A stretch of 64,000 nucleotides of DNA, from positions 1-64,000 of the forward strand of contig JARGPI010000028.1 in assembly GCA_029213005.1 (NCBI GenBank), read 5' to 3'. A model generated the notes under the pieces. It saw nothing but the letters and a program-made list of their open reading frames with translations. It searched no databases and was not told where the DNA came from. This document shows, in pieces, positions 43,895 to 52,350 of this stretch. Origin of the DNA: Verrucomicrobiales bacterium. Its GTDB lineage: Bacteria; Verrucomicrobiota; Verrucomicrobiia; Verrucomicrobiales; DEV007. Numbering within the stretch: position 1 is the first letter of the stretch; every line of letters begins with the position of its first letter. A program made the position numbers and the translations under genes.

Positions 43895-45192
43895 GAGAAA
43901 CTTTCGCGATAGGCTTTTGCCAGCAGGGAAACCGGTTGATCCACGGTAATGGGGAGGCCGAGTGAATTCAGCCCGCCCTGAATTTGAAGGTGGCAACCGG
44001 GATTGGAGGTCACGACGCACTCCGCCCCGGTGGTTTTGATCGATTCGAGTTTGCGGTCGAGAACGCGGGCGCTTTCTTCGGGTTGGAGAACATTGTAGAT
44101 ACCGGCGCTTCCACAGCAGGTATCGGAATTGGGTAGCTCGATTCTCTCGCAATCGGGCAGGGCATCGAGAATCTCTCTCGGTGCCTGTTTGATTCCCTGA
44201 CCATGACAGAGATGGCAGGACTCATGGTAGGTCAAACGATGCTTCTCTCCGCCGCGGCTGCCGGGAATCTCAAAGCCCGTTTCGACGAGGAATTCATGGA
44301 TGTCCTTCACTTTTTGATCCCATTGCCGGGCTTTTTCCGTGCCCATCAGAGAATGGTAATGTTTGAGGTGCGAACCGCAGCCTCCGGCGTTGGTGATGAT
44401 GGCATCGAGAGAGAAGAATTCCCGCTCAAATTGATTCATGAGATTTTCCCCGGTCTTCAATGCGAGGCCCGGTGCTCCGTTATGAGCATGGATCGAGCCG
44501 CAGCAGGACTGGCTTTTCGGAGTGAATACGGACCAGCCATTGTGTAGTAACACATCGACGGTGTCGCGATTGACATCCGAAAACGCGAGTGATTGTACGC
44601 AACCGGAAAGGACCCCGACTTTTCCCCGTCTCGCGACACCCTCGGGCGGATGCTCCCAGGTATCGATACATTCATCGGAAAATTCGCGATTCATCCGCGG
44701 GGCCTGTGGCTCGAGACGTCCGATCGATTTCCCGAGTAAGTAGGGCAATTTTAATGCCCGGACAAATTCATCGAGCCCGGTTTGCTGGTAGATCCGGAGG
44801 AGGTGTCCGAGAAACTGGAGCCGGTTCGGATAGAGAAAGACTTTGTCGAGAAGTAGAAATCGGAGGAGGCGTCTTTTTGTGGTTCCGATATTTGGATTGG
44901 CCTCTGTTTCAGCGCGTGCGGTTTCGAACATGGTGGTGTAGTCCACCCCGGCAGGGCAGGCCGTGGTGCAGGCGAGGCAGCCGAGACAGTAATTCATTTC
45001 ATCGGCAAGCTCCTGACCGACTTCGAGATTCCCGTCGGCGACGGCACGCATCAAAGCAATCCGGCCCCGGGGGCTGTTCCGCTCTCGCTTGGTCGAGACG
45101 TAGGTGGGGCAGGTCGGGAGGCACATGCCGCAATGCATACATTGCTGCAGCACGGAGTAGTCGAGATCTTTGAGTTGTTTCGTTGCACTCAT
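43891..45192 (-). CDS. glcF: Glycolate oxidase iron-sulfur subunit
   Basis: 433 residues. Two 4Fe-4S ferredoxin sites (CMHCGMCLPTCPTY at 18-31, CLGCLACTTACPAG at about 69-82) are followed by two cysteine-rich CCG domains (SCCGSIHAHNG and NSDTCCGSAGIYN). It passes electrons from the FAD subunit to the quinone pool. Its ATG overlaps the end of glcD by 4 bases, giving strict coupling. A glcE subunit is missing, as in many glcDF pairs; the pair could alternatively oxidise lactate. Confidence 0.92.
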   Translation of the reverse strand: MSATKQLKDLDYSVLQQCMHCGMCLPTCPTYVSTKRERNSPRGRIALMRAVADGNLEVGQELADEMNYCLGCLACTTACPAGVDYTTMFETARAETEANPNIGTTKRRLLRFLLLDKVFLYPNRLQFLGHLLRIYQQTGLDEFVRALKLPYLLGKSIGRLEPQAPRMNREFSDECIDTWEHPPEGVARRGKVGVLSGCVQSLAFSDVNRDTVDVLLHNGWSVFTPKSQSCCGSIHAHNGAPGLALKTGENLMNQFEREFFSLDAIITNAGGCGSHLKHYHSLMGTEKARQWDQKVKDIHEFLVETGFEIPGSRGGEKHRLTYHESCHLCHGQGIKQAPREILDALPDCERIELPNSDTCCGSAGIYNVLQPEESARVLDRKLESIKTTGAECVVTSNPGCHLQIQGGLNSLGLPITVDQPVSLLAKAYRESFS

Positions 45193-46568
45193 GCGGGATC
45201 AAAAATCTTTCCGGGATTGAGGCGGTTATCGGGATCGAGGGACTGTTTTACGAGTTTGAGCATCGCAAAACTGGCATCGTCGAACTGACGGGGCAGGTAT
45301 TCTTTTTTGGCGAGCCCGACCCCGTGTTCCCCGGTGATGGTTCCGCCGAGCCGGATCGTTTCATCGACGATTTCCGAGAGAGCTTCGTGGACGCGGTGCA
45401 TTTCCTCGCGGTCCTTTTCATCGGTTAAGAAGGTCGGATGCAGGTTCCCGTCGCCCATGTGGCCGAAGGTTCCGACCTGGAGTCGGTATTTTTCGGCAGT
45501 TTGATTGACGAAGGTCACCATCTTTGCGAGTTCACTTCGCGGAACAGTGACGTCTTCCAGAATGGTGGTGGGCCGAACCCGGGCCAGCGCGGAAAAGGCC
45601 TGCCGACGGGCGGAGGCGAGTTTGGCGGCTTCCGCTTCGGTGGCGGCGATCTTCACATCGTCAGCGCCCCGTTCCCGACAGATTAACTCCATCGCAGCGG
45701 CTTCTTCGTCGACGGCGTCGGGATGCCCGTCCGTTTCGATCAGGAGAACGGCGGCAGCTTCGATGGGAAGACCGATTTTACAGTAATCCTCGACGCACTT
45801 GAGGGTGACCTGATCGATAAATTCGAGTGTGCAGGGAATGATCTGCGCGGCAATGATCGAGGAAACAGCTTCGGCAGCGGCTTCCATCGTGGAAAAAGTC
45901 GCGAGCAGGGTTTTCCGAGCTTTGGGACGGGGGACAAGCTTCAAAAGGACTTCGGTGATGATTCCGAGGGTGCCCTCCGAGCCGATGAAAAGGTCTTTCA
46001 TCGAATAACCGGCCACATCCTTGACGCAGGCATTGCCGAGCCGGGCGGTTTCGCCATTGGCCTGGACGACTTCCAGCCCCATCACGTAGTCGCGAGTGAC
46101 GCCGTATTTCAAACCGCGCAGTCCGCCGCTGTTTTCGGCGACATTTCCTCCGATCGTGGAAATTTTCATAGAACCGGGATCGGGCGGGTAGAAAAGGCCG
46201 TGAGCGAGCGCCGCTTCGTCGATATCCTTGGTGATGACTCCGGGTTGGACGCGGATCGTGAGATTGGCGGGATCGATTTTTATGATCTGGTCGAGCCGCA
46301 CCAGACAGATCACAAGCGCGCCTGCCATGGGGACACTGCCACCACTCAATCCGGTGCCGGATCCGCGGGTGACGATCGGTAGATTTTGGTTCGCCGCCTC
46401 TTTCACGCAAGCCGCGACCTGAGCGGTATCGGCAGGGAAAATTACGGCGGCGGGGAGTTGCTTCAGCTCAGCAGTTCCATCGAATCCATACGGTATCAAA
46501 TCCACGGTCTTCGTGAGGACCTGATCCTTTCCCACAATATTCTCAAAGGGTGACGCGTTAAAGGGCAT
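45189..46568 (-). CDS. glcD: Glycolate/lactate oxidase FAD subunit
   Basis: 459 residues starting at ATG 46568 (MPFNASPFENIVGKDQV); an upstream in-frame start at 46661 would run through the palindromic repeat and is rejected. The FAD-binding domain has VTRGSGTGLSGGSVP and GLFYPPDPGSMKISTIGGNVAENSGG, and the C-terminal oxidase domain HMGDGNLHPTFL and GTITGEHGVGL. It oxidises 2-hydroxy acids such as glycolate to glyoxylate. It is followed by glcF with a 4-bp overlap. Start-proximal repeat copies lie upstream (46626-46665). Confidence 0.93.
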   Translation of the reverse strand: MPFNASPFENIVGKDQVLTKTVDLIPYGFDGTAELKQLPAAVIFPADTAQVAACVKEAANQNLPIVTRGSGTGLSGGSVPMAGALVICLVRLDQIIKIDPANLTIRVQPGVITKDIDEAALAHGLFYPPDPGSMKISTIGGNVAENSGGLRGLKYGVTRDYVMGLEVVQANGETARLGNACVKDVAGYSMKDLFIGSEGTLGIITEVLLKLVPRPKARKTLLATFSTMEAAAEAVSSIIAAQIIPCTLEFIDQVTLKCVEDYCKIGLPIEAAAVLLIETDGHPDAVDEEAAAMELICRERGADDVKIAATEAEAAKLASARRQAFSALARVRPTTILEDVTVPRSELAKMVTFVNQTAEKYRLQVGTFGHMGDGNLHPTFLTDEKDREEMHRVHEALSEIVDETIRLGGTITGEHGVGLAKKEYLPRQFDDASFAMLKLVKQSLDPDNRLNPGKIFDPA

Positions 46569-46625
46569 GTCCCGAAAGATGGATGAAGCCCGATTGAAGG
46601 TCCACCTTCTTTTTCCGCCATGCCT

Positions 46626-46665
46626 GGTACAGGGAACAATCTGAGACTGTACAGGGTACAATCTG
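46626..46665. repeat. Dispersed palindromic repeat, two direct copies
   Basis: GGTACAGGGAACAATCTG (degenerate, 46626-46643) and AGACTGTACAGGGTACAATCTG (46644-46665). They lie between the divergent glcD and plsY genes. Same unit as at 8437, 33027 and 56851. Confidence 0.8.
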
Positions 46666-46731
46666 ATGGCTATTTAATAACATCACTTTGCTGGACAGAT
46701 CCTCAACCTTCATTAAACATACTGAAACGTT

Positions 46732-47373
46732 ATGCCCGACTTCTCAGACCCTTTGAACTGGCTTTGCATCCTGCTTGGATACCTTATTGGAGCCACTCCC
46801 TTCGGCCTTATCGCCGGAAAGATGAAGGGCATTGATATCCGTCAGCACGGAAGCGGGAATATCGGCGCGACCAACGTCCTGCGGACCCTGGGCAAACCGG
46901 TCGGGATCACGGTCCTCATTCTGGATATCCTGAAGGGCATGATTCCGGTGATCATTTCGATGTGGCTTTCGGACAACACGATCGTCCATATCGCCACGGC
47001 GATTGCAACCATCCTGGGACATAACTTCACTTTCTGGCTGAAATTTAAAGGCGGGAAAGGCATCGCCACAACAGCCGGAGCGATGATTCTTCTGATCCCG
47101 ATCCCGGCGGTGGTTTCGATTTTGTCCTGGATCATTTTCTTTAAAGTGACCCGCTATGTGTCGATCGGCTCGATTGCCGCAGCTCTGGCGCTCCCGATTG
47201 TAGGGACGATCCAGGCGATCGTAACCGGGGACTGGAACCGACCGATTTTGATATTCTGCACTGTGCTCTGTGTCATGGCGATCTGGAAACACCGGGGTAA
47301 CATTCAGCGCCTCATGAAGGGAGAGGAACCGAGGTTTCAAAAGAAAAGTGAAAAGAAGGAGAAATTGAGTTGA
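46732..47373 (+). CDS. plsY: Acyl-phosphate glycerol-3-phosphate acyltransferase
   Basis: 213 residues with five membrane helices. Conserved cytoplasmic motifs GSGNIGATNVLRTLGK and FKGGKGIATT are intact. PlsY transfers acyl groups from acyl phosphate to sn-glycerol-3-phosphate in phospholipid synthesis. gpsA follows, which makes glycerol-3-phosphate, so the operon supplies both substrate and enzyme. The C-terminus is Lys-rich (KKSEKKEKLS). Confidence 0.95.
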   Translation: MPDFSDPLNWLCILLGYLIGATPFGLIAGKMKGIDIRQHGSGNIGATNVLRTLGKPVGITVLILDILKGMIPVIISMWLSDNTIVHIATAIATILGHNFTFWLKFKGGKGIATTAGAMILLIPIPAVVSILSWIIFFKVTRYVSIGSIAAALALPIVGTIQAIVTGDWNRPILIFCTVLCVMAIWKHRGNIQRLMKGEEPRFQKKSEKKEKLS

Positions 47374-47437
47374 TCAAAGTGCTGGTCTTTTCCGATGCTT
47401 TATGGCAATTGAGACCATTTTTTCTCCAAATTCGATA

Positions 47438-48433
47438 ATGAAAGAAGCAGCTATTTTGGGAACAGGAAGTTGGGGCACCGCTCTGGGAGTGGTCCTCGCC
47501 GATCGGGGGCTGGATGTCCTGATGTACGGGAACAACAAGGATTGTGCTGCCGACATTAACGATAATTCGCAGAATTCCTATTATCTTCCCGGAATGGACC
47601 TGCCGAAAAACATGTCGGCTACGGTGGATATGAAAGATGTGGCGGACAAACCGCTCATTCTTCTCGTGGTTCCGTCTCAGGTTGCGAGATCGGTCCTCAA
47701 ACAGCTCAAGGAGGTCGGCATTCCGGAGGAGACGATTATTTTAACCTGCAACAAAGGGATCGATCCCGAATCCGGAAAATTGATGCAGGCAACGGTGAAA
47801 GAGTTTTTCCCGGAGAATCCGACTGCCGTTTTAGCCGGCCCCAGCCACGCGGAGGAAGTGGCGTCTCGAAAGGCCACCGCCGCAGTAATAGGCAGTGTCG
47901 ATGAGGATTTGTCCGCGAAGATTCAGGAGATTTTCACGCTCCCTTACTTCCGCACCTACACCAGTACCGATGTGATCGGAATCGAGATCGGTGGCGTGGT
48001 TAAAAACATTTTTGCAATCGCGGCAGGTACCGCCGATGGGCTCGGCCTCGGGGATAACTCGAAGGCAGCACTCGTGACGCGGGGACTCGCCGAGATGACC
48101 CGTCTCGGCATGGCGATGGGCGGAAAAAGAGAGACCTTTCAAGGGCTCAGCGGGATCGGCGATCTCATCGTGACCTGCTACAGCCTCCACAGCCGGAATA
48201 ACCGGGTGGGACGTCTCCTCGGGCAGGGAAAAACGCTGCAGGAAGCGATCGCTGAACTGAATCAGGTCGCAGAGGGAGTTCCCAACGCTAAAAACGCCTA
48301 CGAACTGGCTCGGAAGCTCAATGTGAGAACCCCGCTGATCGATGAAGCCTACGAAGTTCTCTACAAAGACAAGCCCTGTGCGCAGGCGCTCAAAGAATTA
48401 TTGAGTCGAAATCCGCGAAGTGAGGCGGATTGA
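47438..48433 (+). CDS. gpsA: Glycerol-3-phosphate dehydrogenase (NAD(P)+)
   Basis: 331 residues from the ATG at 47438 (an ATG 36 bp upstream is possible). Rossmann motif LGTGSWGTALG, then LACNKGID-like ILTCNKGIDPESG, GPSHAEEV, and KNIFAIAAGTADG with the catalytic Lys. It reduces dihydroxyacetone phosphate to sn-glycerol-3-phosphate. It lies 64 bp after plsY and 31 bp before a membrane protein, in one operon. All core residues appear intact. Confidence 0.96.
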   Translation: MKEAAILGTGSWGTALGVVLADRGLDVLMYGNNKDCAADINDNSQNSYYLPGMDLPKNMSATVDMKDVADKPLILLVVPSQVARSVLKQLKEVGIPEETIILTCNKGIDPESGKLMQATVKEFFPENPTAVLAGPSHAEEVASRKATAAVIGSVDEDLSAKIQEIFTLPYFRTYTSTDVIGIEIGGVVKNIFAIAAGTADGLGLGDNSKAALVTRGLAEMTRLGMAMGGKRETFQGLSGIGDLIVTCYSLHSRNNRVGRLLGQGKTLQEAIAELNQVAEGVPNAKNAYELARKLNVRTPLIDEAYEVLYKDKPCAQALKELLSRNPRSEAD

Positions 48434-48464
48434 TCGTCTAACTTGATACCCAATCCTATTTCCC

Positions 48465-49202
48465 GTGAATTATTGTCATCTCAAAGCCCTGTTAATCGCC
48501 TTTGTTCTCCTGTTCGGAGTCTGGGGCGGTGACACCGTGCAGGCCGGGGAATGGCGGACCTTCGATGGAAAAATCATCGATGCCGAGGCGGTGGAATTCG
48601 ATTTCGCGACCAAAATGGTCATGATGGAGAACCCTGAAACGAAGGGGCGCGCCAATTACAGCACGCGGGATCTCGATTTCTCCAGTCGGCGGAAATTGTT
48701 CCTTTCCCCCGTTTTTCACCGCAGTTTTCCGGAGGGATCTTTCTGGTCAAAAGAGAAAATGTGGCTCATCGGCATCGCTATTCTTTCTCCGGTGGTCCTG
48801 CTCGTCGCCGGAATGTGGCTGGCCGGCCTGTTTATTGCCAAGCGATTCAATCCTTTCAGTGCGATTGGAGCTTTTCTGGGCAGTTGGGTTGCCGGGGTGA
48901 TTCTGATCATCTGCTACTTCGTTTTCGCCCAGAAGGGGAACTACGGAATGGGGATTATCTATTTCGGGATCGTACTATCCGCTCTCATTATGGCGTTGTT
49001 TATCTCGGCGATGTACCGGACAACCTTCATCAGAGGGATACTGATATTTTTCGGTCACCTCGTTTTTGCCGCTCTTCTCGGCTACATCCTCCTCTACGGA
49101 ATGGATAAACTTCTGCCGCCGGATCAGGTCAGCGCCTTCTGGCAAAAATGGGTATTTATGCCCACCGGGTTGCTCGAAGGGCCCCCGCGTCAGGGCTACT
49201 GA
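48465..49202 (+). CDS. Exported SHD1-domain membrane protein, unknown
   Basis: 245 residues, GTG start (an operon-internal gene, 31 bp after gpsA). A signal peptide (about 1-27) is followed by a short SLA1-homology-1-like segment (28-80: GEWRTFDGKIIDAEAVEFDF, MENPETKGRANYSTRDLDF) and four membrane helices (about 98-120, 132-155, 163-185, 190-210). SHD1 domains are abundant in PVC bacteria, where they are thought to bind partners. Function unknown. Confidence 0.6.
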   Translation: MNYCHLKALLIAFVLLFGVWGGDTVQAGEWRTFDGKIIDAEAVEFDFATKMVMMENPETKGRANYSTRDLDFSSRRKLFLSPVFHRSFPEGSFWSKEKMWLIGIAILSPVVLLVAGMWLAGLFIAKRFNPFSAIGAFLGSWVAGVILIICYFVFAQKGNYGMGIIYFGIVLSALIMALFISAMYRTTFIRGILIFFGHLVFAALLGYILLYGMDKLLPPDQVSAFWQKWVFMPTGLLEGPPRQGY

Positions 49203-49350
49203 CCTCCCCCCCGGACAGGTCGTTCCGGAGACGTAAAAAAGTAATTTTATAGCGAATTACTATAACTATGGTAAATTTTACTATTAAGCAATGCTTCAAC
49301 TATAGGTTTTATAGCTGTGCGATGTTTGATAGCCCAATTCCTCCAAAGTT
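49203..49350. promoter_or_regulatory. AT-rich promoter region with an imperfect dyad
   Basis: TTACTATAACTATGGTAA (49257-49274) is an imperfect palindrome (14 of 18). The TATGGTAA core also appears, inverted, in the operator-like repeat at 24228-24235 upstream of the hybrid kinase. Probably holds the promoter of the SPOR-domain gene. Role inferred. Confidence 0.3.
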
Positions 49351-50238
49351 ATGATCAATTCCCTTCGCTCCATCCTCTCCTGTGTGCTGATTTCATCGGC
49401 TCTACCTCTGATTCTGACCACGAGTCAGTTACATGCTAACCAGCCTGAGTATTCCACTGGTATACAAAATTTAACCGGCTTTCGAGCCGCCGCGAATCTG
49501 GCAGAAAGTCAGCAAATTGTCGGGATGACCGGCTTCTACGGAAAGCCGCGGCCCGGTCAATGGTTGGTCCTGATTAAAGGCTCAAAACAGGGGCAATATT
49601 CAGAATTTGCGGTAAAAAACGGAAAAATAATTGGTCAGCGAAAAATAAATTTTCAAAGCAACGAGGAAATTCCTTCGATTCCAATCGACTCACCCCGCCT
49701 CAAAATCGATTCAGATATTGCCTATAAAATCAGCGAAGCGATTGCGGTAGATGCCGGAGTTAGATTTGATTCGGTTCACTATCAATTGCGTTGTCGCGAT
49801 CTCGCCGCGGAACCGGTCTGGTTGGTGAACCAGTTCAGTAAAGAGGGACAGTCACTGGGGATTCACTATATTTCAGCCGAAACCGGATTAATCCTCCGCA
49901 GTGTCTGGAAGAATAGAGCAGCCAACTCATTCAGTCGGAAAACTGACACGGCTCCGGATGAAACCATGCTGCACCCGGTATCAAAAACATTCAACCGAGC
50001 TGCTGAGGCTTCTTCCGGTGATATCCGGATTCAGTTCGGAGTCTTTCCCCGGGAGAGCAGTGCCGAAAAACTAGCCGAAAGACTAAATGAAAAAGGGATC
50101 GATACCCACATTGCAAAGCGTGGATCTCTCCACTCCGTATTGAGCCGCGAAAGGTTCCAGCAAATCGAAAGTGTAGACCGGATCATAAACGTCGCCACCA
50201 CGATGGGGCACTACGATTTTGTGCTCGTAACCCATTAA
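49351..50238 (+). CDS. Exported SPOR-domain protein
   Basis: 295 residues with a signal peptide (about 1-30; core LISSALPLILTTSQ, end LHA-NQ). The C-terminal 70 residues look like a SPOR domain (IRIQFGVFPRESSAEKLAERLNE, THIAKRGSLHSVLS, DRIINVATTMG), which binds denuded glycan strands at division or remodelling sites. The middle part (about 35-210) is unassigned, with a PepSY-like pattern of alternating strands. It is 116 bp upstream of a hybrid kinase and may share its regulation. No lytic enzyme signature. Confidence 0.65.
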   Translation: MINSLRSILSCVLISSALPLILTTSQLHANQPEYSTGIQNLTGFRAAANLAESQQIVGMTGFYGKPRPGQWLVLIKGSKQGQYSEFAVKNGKIIGQRKINFQSNEEIPSIPIDSPRLKIDSDIAYKISEAIAVDAGVRFDSVHYQLRCRDLAAEPVWLVNQFSKEGQSLGIHYISAETGLILRSVWKNRAANSFSRKTDTAPDETMLHPVSKTFNRAAEASSGDIRIQFGVFPRESSAEKLAERLNEKGIDTHIAKRGSLHSVLSRERFQQIESVDRIINVATTMGHYDFVLVTH

Positions 50239-50353
50239 CTAAACATGCATCGAGCCTGCAGGATAAAGGACCGGTAATCAGTTCGCCATAGATTTCCCAA
50301 CTATATCATTACAGAACCAACGCTTCCCCCTCCTCCCAACTGAAGTCACCCTA

Positions 50354-51937
50354 ATGAATATCCTCCTGGTTGAAGACCACGAATCGGACGCTTTCTATAT
50401 CCAGCAAATACTTGAAAGCTACCCCGGCACCACCATCTCGGTTAAATGGGTTCAAACCCGTGCCGAAGCCGTTCACGAAATAGAGACCCGGCAATATCAC
50501 ATCTGCCTCCTCGACCTCGGTCTGCCCGACAGTATCGGTCTGGAATCAGTCGAAAGTATTGCTGCGGCGAATCGGAACGTACCCATCATCGCGCTGACCG
50601 GAAACGGCGATAAAGCCATCATTTTGGCCCTCATCAGTAAAGGGGCGGACGAATACCTGAGTAAAAACGAACTTGAGCCGGAGTTGCTCTATCGGACGAT
50701 TCGATATGCCATTGAGCGCCGACGTTACCGGGACCAACTCGAGTCAGCGGAACAGGCCCGTCGCTCGGCCGATGCGGCCAATCAAGCAAAGAGCGAATTT
50801 CTCGCCAGTGTCAGCCACGAAATCCGGACTCCTCTCAATTCGATTCTCGGATTTTCCCAGCTGATCCAACACGAAGATGATCTCGGAGAAAAGGCGGCTC
50901 ACTACATCGATTCCGTCATCAACAGCAGCGAACACCTTCTTACCTTGATTAACGATGTTCTCGATATGTCGAGAATTGAAGCGGGGCATTCATCGTTGAA
51001 TGAAACCCGTTTCGATCCTCATCAGTTGATCAACGATCTGCAGTCCATCTTCAAACATCGCACGGAGGAAAAGAAGATAGATCTTGAGTTTATAAAGTCC
51101 GGTTCTCTACCTATTCCAACCATGATTCGGAGCGATATGGGCAAGATCCGACAGATCCTGGTCAATTTGATAGGGAATTCGGTGAAATTCACCGAGAAAG
51201 GATCGATCAAAGTCTATTGGGAGCTCGTTGGGTTTTCGGGCACCAATGCGCGATTCCGTTTCCGGGTGAAAGACACCGGCTATGGTATATCCGAAAACGA
51301 TCTGGACCGTATTTTCGAACCTTTCGTCCAGGCTTCCTACGGAAAAGCCTGGGAGGGAAGCACCGGTCTCGGACTCGCCATTTCCCGAAAGTTCGCCAGA
51401 CTCATGGAGGGCGACATCCAGGTGCGAAGCGAATTGGGTAAAGGCTCTATTTTTCAGTTCGAATGTAACCTCGAGCTCTGCGAAGAGAGTATGGGGACCC
51501 TTTCTGATGAACCGGAAGAGACCAATCCCTTCCAGAGAAAGTTTTCGCCGGAAAATTCCCCGCGCATTCTCATCGTTGACGATGCTGACGCCAATCGTCG
51601 ACTTCTCACCACGATTCTGAAAAATTCCGGTTACGAAGTTCGTCAGGCATCCACCGGAGAGGACGGCATCAAAGAATTCGAGAATTGGAACCCCCACGCC
51701 ATCCTGATGGATTGGCGCATGCCGGGAATTGGCGGAATGGAGGCCACTCGCCAGATCAAGACCACAGAACGGGGGCGGAAGACACCTGTGATCTGCGTGA
51801 CCGCATCAGCGATGGGAGATGTTCAGGAAGAATGTGAGAAAGTCGGCGCTGACGGCTTTCTGCTTAAGCCATACAAGCTTGCCCATATCATCGATTTGGT
51901 CAGCGGAACCCTCGCCCGGACCCCGTTACCCAGGTAG
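50354..51937 (+). CDS. Soluble hybrid histidine kinase, REC-HisKA-HATPase-REC
   Basis: 527 residues. An N-terminal receiver (NILLVEDHESDAF, phospho-accepting Asp54) is followed by a coiled linker, HisKA with His155 (SVSHEIRTPLNS), an ATPase domain with N-box NLIGNSVKFTEKG and GLGLAISRK, and a C-terminal receiver (ILIVDDADANRR, Asp453 in LMDWRMP). No membrane helix or sensor domain is present, so input likely comes through the first receiver from another kinase. No output protein adjoins it; the SPOR gene is just upstream. Confidence 0.92.
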   Translation: MNILLVEDHESDAFYIQQILESYPGTTISVKWVQTRAEAVHEIETRQYHICLLDLGLPDSIGLESVESIAAANRNVPIIALTGNGDKAIILALISKGADEYLSKNELEPELLYRTIRYAIERRRYRDQLESAEQARRSADAANQAKSEFLASVSHEIRTPLNSILGFSQLIQHEDDLGEKAAHYIDSVINSSEHLLTLINDVLDMSRIEAGHSSLNETRFDPHQLINDLQSIFKHRTEEKKIDLEFIKSGSLPIPTMIRSDMGKIRQILVNLIGNSVKFTEKGSIKVYWELVGFSGTNARFRFRVKDTGYGISENDLDRIFEPFVQASYGKAWEGSTGLGLAISRKFARLMEGDIQVRSELGKGSIFQFECNLELCEESMGTLSDEPEETNPFQRKFSPENSPRILIVDDADANRRLLTTILKNSGYEVRQASTGEDGIKEFENWNPHAILMDWRMPGIGGMEATRQIKTTERGRKTPVICVTASAMGDVQEECEKVGADGFLLKPYKLAHIIDLVSGTLARTPLPR

Positions 51938-52097
51938 CATTCCGGTGGAAAAGCGTCGATTGAGTCAATTTCGGTCATGCTTTTGTTTGCACTCAATATA
52001 AAGCCGGTTAAAATGGTCCTCCTTGCAAAAAAAGCAGTGGGAAAACCGGCTAATTGATCGTGATCAACCCGGCAGATCCCGCTACTGGCAATGCAAA

Positions 52098-52178
52098 GCC
52101 GGGGTGGTGAAATTGGTAGACACGCTTGACTTAGGATCAAGTGCCTTTGGTGTGCAGGTTCGAGTCCTGTCCCCGGTA
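52098..52178 (+). tRNA. tRNA-Leu (anticodon TAG)
   Basis: Acceptor GCCGGGG/CCCCGGT, D-arm with GAAATTGGTAGACAC, anticodon stem-loop CTTGA-CTTAGGA-TCAAG (anticodon TAG), a long class II variable arm (TGCCTTTGGTGT), T-arm GCAGG-TTCGAGT-CCTGT, discriminator A. CCA is not encoded. Class II arm and anticodon agree on leucine. The AT-rich lectin/Lon-protease pair begins 173 bp downstream. Confidence 0.95.
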
Positions 52179-52350
52179 TTTAAAGTTTTCAGAGTGCGTG
52201 AAAACCATCAATAGAGCTTCGGGCTTTGAATTTTGCGTCCGTTAAGGGGCACAGGGACAGGACGTTAGCTTTTCGGGGATGTCCTATTTTCTGGTTCCTT
52301 TTTCATTGACTCAATTTTCAAAGGTCCCTACGATCTTGAGATTGAAGTTC

